This document shows positions 1-5,735 of a stretch of DNA of 8,787 nt, in pieces. Positions within the stretch are counted from its first letter, which is position 1; the number at the start of each line of letters is the position of its first letter. A program made the position numbers and the translations under genes. The notes below the pieces were generated by a model. It saw only the letters and a program-made list of their open reading frames with translations, had not been told where the DNA came from and searched no databases. Source of the DNA: CAZCBJ01 sp964496705 (lineage in GTDB: Bacteria; Chloroflexota; Anaerolineae; Anaerolineales; Anaerolineaceae); the NCBI GenBank assembly GCA_964496705.1, contig CAZCBJ010000169.1, forward strand, positions 1 through 8,787, in the 5' to 3' direction.

Positions 1-463
1 TGAGTGTGTCGTTGTCTCCAAACCGGATTTCCTCGGTGGCGAGAGTGTCGTTTTCGTTGATGATCGGCACCACTTTTTGCTTGAGCAGCGCTTCCAGCGT
101 GTTGCGCGCGTTTAAATAGCGTTTACGGTCGCTGAAATCAGCTCGGGTGATCAATACCTGTGCGACATGGGTGTGGTAGATGGAGAAGAACTGCTCATAG
201 ATTGCCATCAGTTTTGGCTGGCCGACTGCTGCCAGCATCTGTTTGGCGGGGATGTGCTTGGGCAGGAGTGGAAAGCCCAGCACTTCGCGCCCGGCAGCAA
301 TCGCTCCGGATGAGACCAATACCATTTGATGACCCATAGATTGCAATAGGGTGATCTGGCGGGTCAGCTCCACCATGCTCGCGCCGGACAGCTTCTTGCC
401 GCCGGCGGTCAGGGTGGAAGTGCCCAGCTTGACAATGATGCGCGGATGAATCGGGTTTGTCAC
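1..463 (-). CDS. proB: Glutamate 5-kinase, N-terminal part (cut by window edge)
   Basis: ProB phosphorylates L-glutamate with ATP to glutamyl 5-phosphate, the first and feedback-inhibited step of proline synthesis in the cytosol. The first 154 residues are visible; the rest lies beyond position 1. They form an amino-acid kinase fold with the family signatures in order: KLGTSTLT (12-19, nucleotide-binding Lys and Gly), SSGAIAAG (51-58), KQMLAAVGQPKLM (74-86), TRADFSDR (106-113) and IINENDT (134-140, glutamate-binding Asn/Asp), ending in FGDNDTL (148-154). The start is a GTG at 461-463, preceded by AGGGA about 8 bases upstream and directly followed by conserved sequence. Family members are 260-375 residues long; whether a C-terminal PUA domain is present cannot be seen. 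It diverges from ppk. Identification is very secure. Confidence 0.96.
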   Translation of the reverse strand, partial: MTNPIHPRIIVKLGTSTLTAGGKKLSGASMVELTRQITLLQSMGHQMVLVSSGAIAAGREVLGFPLLPKHIPAKQMLAAVGQPKLMAIYEQFFSIYHTHVAQVLITRADFSDRKRYLNARNTLEALLKQKVVPIINENDTLATEEIRFGDNDTL

Positions 464-488
464 GGTCTGTTTCCCTGTTAGAAAAAAG

Positions 489-520
489 TTGACCCATTAT
501 AGTCCGATTATCTTTATAAT
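489..520 (+). promoter_or_regulatory. Candidate sigma70 promoter for ppk
   Basis: A perfect TATAAT at 515-520 lies 55 bases before the ppk ATG. TTGACC at 489-494 is a good -35 match but is separated by 20 bases instead of about 17, so it may not be the one used. The expected start of transcription is near 527, giving a leader of about 49 bases. This promoter interlocks with that of proB. Confidence 0.5.
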
Positions 521-524
521 AGAG
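496..524 (-). promoter_or_regulatory. Candidate sigma70 promoter for proB
   Basis: On the minus strand a perfect TATAAT -10 box lies at 496-501, 32 bases before the proB GTG, predicting a leader of about 25 bases. No good -35 hexamer sits 16-18 bases further upstream; the best at 519-524 reads CTCTAT. The call rests on the -10 box and its position. The -35 zone falls on the -10 box of the opposite promoter. Confidence 0.5.
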
Positions 525-530
525 CGATGG

Positions 531-540
531 TTACCGGTAA
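531..540 (+). promoter_or_regulatory. 10-bp perfect palindrome in the ppk leader
   Basis: TTACCGGTAA is its own reverse complement and lies a few bases downstream of the predicted ppk transcription start. This is a typical place for a repressor operator. No second copy is seen in the gap, and no regulator is encoded nearby. A 10-bp palindrome can arise by chance. Confidence 0.25.
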
Positions 541-575
541 AAAATCAATCCATTCTGACGTAGAGAAAAGATGCG

Positions 576-2714
576 ATGAATCCTCCCGAACGATCACCGT
601 TTGATGAAATACCCAAAGACAACCTGTTGAATCCGGCGTTGTATATCAATCGTGAGTTGAGCCAGCTTGAATTTCAGTGGCGGGTGCTGGAAGAGGCGAT
701 GGATGAGAGCAATCCGCTCCTGGAGCGGGTTAAGTTCATGGCGATAGTGGATTCAAACCTGGAAGAATTCTTCATGGTGCGCGTCGCAGGGCTGCGCATG
801 CAGCGCACCGCGGGGATTACCGAGCTGTCCATCGACGGGCGAACACCTGCCCAGCAGTTGGCAGAAATTCGCAAAGTGGCGATGAAATTAATGGCCGATT
901 CGCGCCATTATTTCAATCGCAACCTGCTGCCCGCGCTGGACAAGGCTGGCATCCGCATCCTGGATTACAAAGCGCTCAATGAAACGCAGCGCGAAAACGC
1001 GGATCGTTATTTCTGTGAGAATATTTTTCCGGTATTAACCCCGTTGGCTTTTGATCCTGGTCACCCCTTTCCGCACATTTCCAATCTCAGCCTTAATCTG
1101 GCCGTCATTGTTCAGGATAAAGATGGAAGCCGGCGCTTTGCGCGGGTAAAAGTGCCAGCCACGCTCCCGCCGTTGGTGCCGCTCAAGCGCTCATCGGGGG
1201 GTCAGCGCAAAAATGGCACGGTGCCGCATACTCATTTTTTCGTCTGGCTGCCGCAGTTGATCGAAGCCAACCTTGGTCGCCTGTTCCCCGGTTTGGAGGT
1301 GGTGGAGGCCTATGCCTTTCACGTCACACGCAACTCGGACATCCAAATCCAGGAATTGGAAGCGCTGGATTTGTTGGATGTGATGGAAGAAAGCGTCCGC
1401 CGCCGCCGATTCGGACAGGTTACCCGCCTGTTGGTCACAGAGCGGATGCCCAGGGCGATTCGCGAAATATTGCAGGAAAATTTACGTGTCGATAATAATG
1501 ATGTCTATGTGCTGGAACGCCCGCTGGTGCTCAGCGCGTTGATGCTATTGACCAGGGTGGACCGATTTGACCTGAAGGATAAGCCTTTTGTCCCGTCCAG
1601 GCCGGCGGTGCTGCGCGATCTGGGCGACAACCAGCCGCAGTCCATTTTTAATACCATCCGCCAGGGCAATATCCTGCTCCATCACCCCTATGATTCGTTC
1701 ACACCGGTGGTCGAATTTCTACGCACAGCTGCGCGCGACCCAGATGTGCTGACCATCAAGCAGACACTCTACCGGGTTGGTCAAAATTCCCCGGTGGTCC
1801 AGGCGCTGCTGGAGGCGTCGCGCGAATACGGCAAGCAGGTGGCGGTGCTGGTGGAGCTGAAAGCCCGGTTTGACGAGGAGAGCAATATTGGCTGGTCGAA
1901 AATGCTCGAGCAGGAAGGGGTGCACGTCACCTACGGATTACTTGGCTTAAAAACCCACTCAAAGATCGCATTGGTCGTACGCCGTGAGGGTGACCGCATC
2001 CAACGCTACGTTCACTTGGGCACCGGAAATTACAATCATCAGACGGCGTCCATTTACGAAGACCTGAGCATGTTCACAGCGGATGAAGCCATTGGATCTG
2101 ATGCCAGTGATTTATTCAATTATTTGACCGGTTATTCCAACAAAGAGGATTACAGCAAGCTACTCGTCGCGCCCATCAACCTGCGCGCGCGTCTGGAAAA
2201 GCTCATCCGCAACGAAATTGAGCTGCGGAAGCGCGGTCAGAAGGGCTACATGATCTTGAAAACCAACGCGATTGTGGATAAGCCCATGATTGCTTTATTG
2301 TACGAGGCTTCACAGGCCGGAGTCGAAATTGACCTGATTGTGCGCGGGATTTGCTCCCTGCGCCCGGGGATCGAGGGGCTGAGCGAAAATATCCGCGTGG
2401 TCAGCATTGTGGGGCGGTTTCTGGAACATTCGCGGATATATTACTTCCACAATGCGGGGGATGAGAAAATCTACATGGGCAGCGCCGATATTATGCCGCG
2501 TAATTTGAATGAGCGGGTGGAAGTGCTCTTCCCGATCGAAGATTTGCCCATGATCCGGCATGTGCGCGATAACATCCTGGCCGCCTACCTGGCAGATAAC
2601 CTCAAGGCGCGCTTGATGTGTGCTGACGGTTCTTACCAGCGTCGGACACCCGATGGAAAGCCTGAGGTCAATGTGCAGGAGCTGTTGCTCAGCCGCGCAA
2701 GGCAATTGATGTAA
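576..2714 (+). CDS. ppk1: Polyphosphate kinase 1
   Basis: PPK1 reversibly moves the terminal phosphate of ATP onto inorganic polyphosphate, building phosphate and energy reserves. The 712 residues match the usual length (about 690-720) and all four PPK1 domains are present: N-terminal helical domain (about 20-125, with INRELSQLEFQWRVLEEA), the middle domain (about 130-320), and two phospholipase-D-like C-terminal domains (about 345-510 and 515-690). The catalytic histidine that becomes phosphorylated is H461 in LKTHSKI. The second essential histidine is H618 in FLEHSRIYYF. Their spacing of 157 residues equals that of E. coli H435/H592. HLGTGNYN (residues about 481-488) and GSADIMPRNLNERVE are further signatures. 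The start at 576 has the purine-rich AGAGAAAAG upstream; an ATG five bases earlier stops after two codons. No ppx or PPK2 gene is adjacent. Confidence 0.98.
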   Translation: MNPPERSPFDEIPKDNLLNPALYINRELSQLEFQWRVLEEAMDESNPLLERVKFMAIVDSNLEEFFMVRVAGLRMQRTAGITELSIDGRTPAQQLAEIRKVAMKLMADSRHYFNRNLLPALDKAGIRILDYKALNETQRENADRYFCENIFPVLTPLAFDPGHPFPHISNLSLNLAVIVQDKDGSRRFARVKVPATLPPLVPLKRSSGGQRKNGTVPHTHFFVWLPQLIEANLGRLFPGLEVVEAYAFHVTRNSDIQIQELEALDLLDVMEESVRRRRFGQVTRLLVTERMPRAIREILQENLRVDNNDVYVLERPLVLSALMLLTRVDRFDLKDKPFVPSRPAVLRDLGDNQPQSIFNTIRQGNILLHHPYDSFTPVVEFLRTAARDPDVLTIKQTLYRVGQNSPVVQALLEASREYGKQVAVLVELKARFDEESNIGWSKMLEQEGVHVTYGLLGLKTHSKIALVVRREGDRIQRYVHLGTGNYNHQTASIYEDLSMFTADEAIGSDASDLFNYLTGYSNKEDYSKLLVAPINLRARLEKLIRNEIELRKRGQKGYMILKTNAIVDKPMIALLYEASQAGVEIDLIVRGICSLRPGIEGLSENIRVVSIVGRFLEHSRIYYFHNAGDEKIYMGSADIMPRNLNERVEVLFPIEDLPMIRHVRDNILAAYLADNLKARLMCADGSYQRRTPDGKPEVNVQELLLSRARQLM

Positions 2715-2792
2715 TATTTTTCATGCGAGATGAAGCATGGATACCCATATGCCCAGAACGTCTTCCGCTGGCTGGTGCGCAGCGAAGATTAA
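2715..2792 (+). other. Short open stretch after ppk, possible gene remnant
   Basis: After the ppk TAA the same frame stays open for 25 codons to a TAA at 2790-2792. It contains an ATG at 2730 and ends in YPYAQNVFRWLVRSED, a plausible protein C-terminus by composition. This last codon overlaps the stop of the convergent URO-D gene (2789-2791) within one TTAA, an arrangement common between real convergent genes. There is no ribosome binding site before the ATG. It may be the tail of a lost gene, a ppk extension cut by a stop, or chance. I do not recognise a family. Confidence 0.25.
2761..2788. terminator. Imperfect hairpin between convergent ppk and URO-D genes
   Basis: TCTTC/GAAGA (5 bp) and GCTG/CAGC (4 bp), separated by one bulged C, enclose a 9-base loop. 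It lies between the two converging genes and abuts the URO-D stop codon. Only TTAATAT follows on the plus strand and there is no real U-tract on either strand, so it is at most a weak bidirectional terminator. Confidence 0.25.
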
Positions 2793-3871
2793 TATGTCCC
2801 CAGCTCGATGCCCTTTTGCATAAAATACTGATAGGTGTCGTGCTCAACGTTCCAGGGGATCGAGTGGTCGGAGTGTAGCACGTAACCGTATCTGCCCTTG
2901 ACCACCGGGATTTTTTTCTGCAGTTCGGCATCGATCTCGGACCGGTCGTTGTTGTACAGCACGCGCACATCGATCCCGCCCATGAAGGATAAGCGGTCAC
3001 CAAAGTTCTGATACAAGCGCAGCAAATTCATGCCGGCTTTCACTTCGATGACCTGCAGACAGTCAATCCCGGCCTCGAGCATGCCCGGCACCAGCGGTTC
3101 GACGTAACCGCAAGAATGCATGATCACCGGCAGGTTGCGACTCTTGGCCCAGGCAATGGTATGTGCGTGACCGGGCTGAATGATCTCACTGTACATGCGC
3201 GGCGACATGAAAGGATGCTGCTTGTAGCCCATGTCCTCATAATACCAAATGCCGTCGGGGTTGCCTTCCTCGGCGAACAGGATCTCTTGTAGGGCGATGG
3301 TCAGGCTGGCATAGGTGTTCACCATGTCCTTGACCCAATCCGCATCCAGGGCCATGCCCATCAGCATATATTCATGTCCACAGACCGGGTGCATCAGCTC
3401 GAACACATTCACGCCCGACCAGCAGAAGAAACGCTGCTTTTCGGCGGCGCGTTGTTTCATGGCACGGTAGCTTTCAAAATCGATACGCCGCCGGTCAGGG
3501 GTCAGCCTGGGTTTGATTAAATCCTCCCAGGCTTTGCGTTCTTTGACCATGAAATCCACATGTTCCGGGGTGGCATCGTGAAGTTTATGCCTGCGCAGCA
3601 GCGCACCATTGCCATCCCGAGCCAGATAGGTTTCTTCGGTTTCTTCTACAATTTCGGGGATGAAATCCAGGTCCGCCACCAGATTGAACGGCCAGCAGAG
3701 CTGCAGGTCAAAGTTGAAGTGATCCTCAAAGGATACATCCGGTTGGATGAAGCCTTGTTCCTGCCAGATGGCATGGGTGTCATTCCAGAAATGCTCGAAC
3801 ACGCCGATGCGATCGACTGGTTGGCGTCTAAGGATGTTGCGGATGCGTTCATAACCGGTGAGTGGCTGCAT
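2789..3871 (-). CDS. URO-D superfamily protein (methyltransferase-like)
   Basis: This 360-residue protein belongs to the uroporphyrinogen decarboxylase (URO-D) fold family, which includes HemE and the cobamide-dependent methyltransferases MtaA/MtbA. Signatures are the N-terminal TGYERIRNILRRQPVDRIG (5-23), YEDMGYKQHPFMSPRMY (211-227), HSCG at 252-255 and MGGIDVRVL (297-305). HSCG corresponds to the His-x-Cys zinc pair of methyltransferases. The C-terminal SDHSIP (334-339) occurs where MtaA/MtbA carry the third, cysteine zinc ligand. It lacks the HemE signature RPVWFMRQAGR, so heme synthesis is unlikely. The start at 3871 has AGGA 6-7 bases upstream; the frame is open further but would run into the divergent gene. 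No signal peptide is seen. A corrinoid methyltransferase, or a decarboxylase of unknown substrate, is possible; no corrinoid protein gene is visible. Confidence 0.85.
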   Translation of the reverse strand: MQPLTGYERIRNILRRQPVDRIGVFEHFWNDTHAIWQEQGFIQPDVSFEDHFNFDLQLCWPFNLVADLDFIPEIVEETEETYLARDGNGALLRRHKLHDATPEHVDFMVKERKAWEDLIKPRLTPDRRRIDFESYRAMKQRAAEKQRFFCWSGVNVFELMHPVCGHEYMLMGMALDADWVKDMVNTYASLTIALQEILFAEEGNPDGIWYYEDMGYKQHPFMSPRMYSEIIQPGHAHTIAWAKSRNLPVIMHSCGYVEPLVPGMLEAGIDCLQVIEVKAGMNLLRLYQNFGDRLSFMGGIDVRVLYNNDRSEIDAELQKKIPVVKGRYGYVLHSDHSIPWNVEHDTYQYFMQKGIELGTY

Positions 3872-3900
3872 GATTTTTCCTGCTGGGTGAGATAGCCTGT

Positions 3901-3931
3901 ATTTTACTTGATTCTTCGGGATGCTTGACAA
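3901..3931 (-). promoter_or_regulatory. Candidate promoter for the URO-D-family gene
   Basis: Read on the minus strand, TTGTCA (3926-3931) is followed after 19 bases by TAAAAT (3901-3906), 30 bases before the ATG. Spacing is longer than ideal. The -35 overlaps the opposite promoter's -35 by five bases. Confidence 0.4.
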
Positions 3932-3952
3932 ATCGTGATTAGCGGATACAAT
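3925..3952 (+). promoter_or_regulatory. Strong sigma70-type promoter for the cysteine hydrolase gene
   Basis: A consensus TTGACA (3925-3930) and TACAAT (3947-3952, 5 of 6 matches) are 16 bases apart. Transcription would start near 3959, leaving a leader of about 79 bases before the ATG at 4038. It is one of the two best promoter matches in the window. Confidence 0.75.
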
Positions 3953-3969
3953 CGGGTCAGCAAATGTCA

Positions 3970-3985
3970 GGCGGTGAACACCGCC
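3970..3985 (+). promoter_or_regulatory. Hairpin or operator in the hydrolase leader
   Basis: GGCGGTG and CACCGCC form a perfect inverted repeat with AA between them (in RNA a 6-bp G/C-rich stem with a GAAC loop), starting about 11 bases after the predicted transcription start. TTGATTTTG follows, only partly T-rich. It could be a protein operator just downstream of the promoter or a weak attenuator. Confidence 0.4.
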
Positions 3986-4037
3986 TTGATTTTGAATATC
4001 AGTTAGTGTACAAATCACACAAAGGAATGATGTTTGT

Positions 4038-4742
4038 ATGAAAAGCCTGGCTGTTTCTTCGTTGGAATTTCTGGAATACCTGGATGAATGGATGAAAAAT
4101 CTGGCCGACCTGCCGCTGACGCAGGCTGCGCCAATAGCGGGACGCACAGTGATTATCTCGGTGGATGTGATCAACGGCTTTTGCCGGGAGGGGGTGCTGG
4201 CTGGGCCGCGCGTGGCAGCCATCGTCGCTCCGGTGGTCAGCCTTTTCGAGCGCGCCTGGAGCCACGGTGTGCATCATATCCTTCTCGCCCAGGATACACA
4301 CGATGAGGCGGCGGTGGAATTTGGCGCATGGCCCATGCACTGTGTGGGCGGGACGGCTGAATCAGACAGCGTGGATGAGATCAAGGCCTTGCCTTTTTAT
4401 GATCAAATGGTCATCCTGCCCAAGAATTCCACCATGACGCAGATCAATACCGGTCTCGAAACCTGGATGTCCGCACATCCGGAAGTGGATACCTATATCG
4501 TTGTCGGCGATGTGACGGATATTTGCGTGTACCTGTTGGCGACTTTCCTGCGCGCGCATGCCAATGCCTTCCAACTCAAACGGCGCGTGATTGTGCCGGT
4601 AGACTGCGTGGAAACTTATCACCGCCCGGTAGCAGACGCGATCGCCCAGGGCGGTTTGCCTCACGACGCCGACCTGCTCCACGCGGTTTTCCTGTATCAC
4701 ATGGCGCTCAACGGCATCGAGGTGGCTGCCAGAATTATATAA
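4038..4742 (+). CDS. Nicotinamidase/isochorismatase-family cysteine hydrolase
   Basis: The 234-residue protein has the isochorismatase-like fold with its Asp-Lys-Cys triad: D43 in IISVDVINGF, K129 in ILPKNSTMT and C163 in VVGDVTDICVYLL. The metal site of nicotinamidases is also present: D86 and H88 in AQDTH, and H101 in WPMHCVGGT. That WPxHCVxGT block is typical of PncA-type enzymes, which hydrolyse nicotinamide to nicotinate plus ammonia in NAD salvage. A helical extension of about 35 residues precedes the core, so it is longer than the usual 180-215. Another amide substrate is possible, as this family is broad. The start at 4038 follows AAAGGA with a rather long 11-base gap; no other in-frame start lies closer. 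It diverges from the URO-D-family gene, suggesting joint control. Confidence 0.88.
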   Translation: MKSLAVSSLEFLEYLDEWMKNLADLPLTQAAPIAGRTVIISVDVINGFCREGVLAGPRVAAIVAPVVSLFERAWSHGVHHILLAQDTHDEAAVEFGAWPMHCVGGTAESDSVDEIKALPFYDQMVILPKNSTMTQINTGLETWMSAHPEVDTYIVVGDVTDICVYLLATFLRAHANAFQLKRRVIVPVDCVETYHRPVADAIAQGGLPHDADLLHAVFLYHMALNGIEVAARII

Positions 4743-4775
4743 AGCAAGCGGGCTTAAGAAAATTGAGCTCTGCGT

Positions 4776-4910
4776 TCAGCGCACTGGACTTACCAGCATC
4801 GGCAAGCCGCCATGTGGACGCAAAGTAACCAGCGCCTCCATGCGCACCTGCGCGCCGGGCGTATTTATTTTGAATCTGGGGCAGCGAGCGCAGGATACTG
4901 AATCCGTCAA
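4776..4910 (-). CDS. Possible 44-residue small protein coupled to rlmB
   Basis: On the minus strand an ORF could begin at a TTG whose last two bases belong to the rlmB TGA (a TTGA overlap) and run 44 codons to a TGA at 4776-4778. The product would read SCARCPRF near its start (one CxxC pair), then RMEALVTLRPHGGLPMLV. Codons in the middle (GGC GCG CAG GTG CGC ATG GAG GCG CTG) resemble those of neighbouring genes. No Shine-Dalgarno is seen, so it would depend on reinitiation after rlmB. Another frame is open here too, so this may be chance in G/C-rich DNA. The gap 4743-4906 holds nothing else I can support. Confidence 0.3.
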   Translation of the reverse strand: MTDSVSCARCPRFKINTPGAQVRMEALVTLRPHGGLPMLVSPVR

Positions 4911-5701
4911 GGGTGGGGAGGGTCAAGTTGCCTCTTTGTTGCCGTGTTTTCTGCCACTCCATCCTTGGCCGCCAGTCGCGCTTGCAGCGCCTGATATAAC
5001 ACGACAGAGCCTGCCACGGCTGCGTTGAGCGATTCCACTCTGCCGCGCATGGGCAGGCGGACCAACAGGTCGCAGTTTTTGCGCACCAAATCGCGCAGCC
5101 CCTCGCCCTCACTGCCCACCACCAGCGCCAACGGCCCATCCAGCCGGGTGAGTTCCACAGGTTGAGCGCGAGGGCTGCCTTCCAGCCCGATGACCCAGGC
5201 GCCCTGCTCTTTGATCGATGTGGTCGCCTGTGCCAGGTTTGATTGCGCGATGAGCAGGTGTTCGCAGGCGCCGGACGAGGCATGCACCACAGCCGGAGTG
5301 ATCTCGGCTGTACGCGCCAGCGGCAGCAGCACACCGTGAACCCCGCAGGCCTCTGCGGTGCGCAGCAGCGTGCCCAGGTTCTGCGGATTCTGCAATTGGT
5401 CGAGGATCAGCACAAACAGCGCTTCCTGACGTTGTTCAGCCAGCAGAAAGATATCAGCCAAAGCGCTGTAAGGGTAGCGGCTCGCCTCCAAAGCGATGCC
5501 CTGGGGGTTTTCACCCCGTTCGTCTATCTGCCGCCGGTCAACCCATTCGATGGGAAGTTTCCGCTGGCGAGCCAGCCCGAAAATAGCCTCCAGCCGCCCC
5601 TTGACTTCAATGCCGCGTGCCGCCTGCAGGCGAAAGACCTGGCGGCGCCGGGCTGCCAGCACCTCGTAAACCGGATTTCTGCCTGAGATCCATTCTTTCA
5701 T
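4907..5701 (-). CDS. rlmB: 23S rRNA 2'-O-methyltransferase, SpoU/TrmH family (RlmB-like)
   Basis: This 264-residue SPOUT-class enzyme uses S-adenosylmethionine to methylate a ribose 2'-OH in RNA; RlmB targets G2251 of 23S rRNA in the peptidyl-transferase P-loop. An N-terminal substrate-binding domain (about 1-80, starting WISGRNPVYEVL) precedes the knotted catalytic domain. Motif 1 is DQLQNPQNLGTLLRTAEA (101-118) with N108 and R114. Motif 2 is VVGSEGEGL (194-202) with E198. Motif 3 is LPMRGRVESLNAAVA (216-230). N108, R114 and E198 fall at the same numbers as in E. coli RlmB. A polar tail of about 20 residues follows. It lies 34 bases after cysS on the same strand, matching the Bacillus cysS-rlmB neighbourhood. 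The ATG has no recognisable Shine-Dalgarno, but an in-frame TGA five codons before it leaves no other start. The exact target among SpoU enzymes is inferred. Confidence 0.92.
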   Translation of the reverse strand: MKEWISGRNPVYEVLAARRRQVFRLQAARGIEVKGRLEAIFGLARQRKLPIEWVDRRQIDERGENPQGIALEASRYPYSALADIFLLAEQRQEALFVLILDQLQNPQNLGTLLRTAEACGVHGVLLPLARTAEITPAVVHASSGACEHLLIAQSNLAQATTSIKEQGAWVIGLEGSPRAQPVELTRLDGPLALVVGSEGEGLRDLVRKNCDLLVRLPMRGRVESLNAAVAGSVVLYQALQARLAAKDGVAENTATKRQLDPPHP

Positions 5702-5735
5702 GGGTGAATGGCGTGTTCACTGGTCCGGCTAAGGA

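Noticed and set aside
195..497. 100-codon minus-strand frame inside proB
   Set aside because: The proB frame of the same strand carries all glutamate 5-kinase motifs; this one is a shadow.
571..581. ATG five bases before the chosen ppk start
   Set aside because: It reads ATG CGA TGA and stops at once. It may affect initiation slightly but encodes nothing.
2722..2739. CATGC/GCATG hairpin after ppk as terminator
   Set aside because: The stem is only 5 bp with an 8-base loop, and neither strand has a T-run behind it.
2789..3871. HemE, true uroporphyrinogen decarboxylase
   Set aside because: The HemE N-terminal signature around RPVWFMRQAGR is missing, while the His-x-Cys-Gly motif of the methyltransferase branch is present.
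2789..4222. Longer version of the URO-D-family gene, open for 117 more codons upstream
   Set aside because: The extension overlaps the promoters and the divergent hydrolase gene, has no family similarity, and the ATG at 3871 has a good ribosome site and the expected N-terminus.
4735..5334. 199-codon minus-strand frame across the rlmB 3' half and the gap
   Set aside because: It overlaps rlmB in another frame, is rich in Arg, Trp and Cys as shadow frames often are, and shows no family motif.
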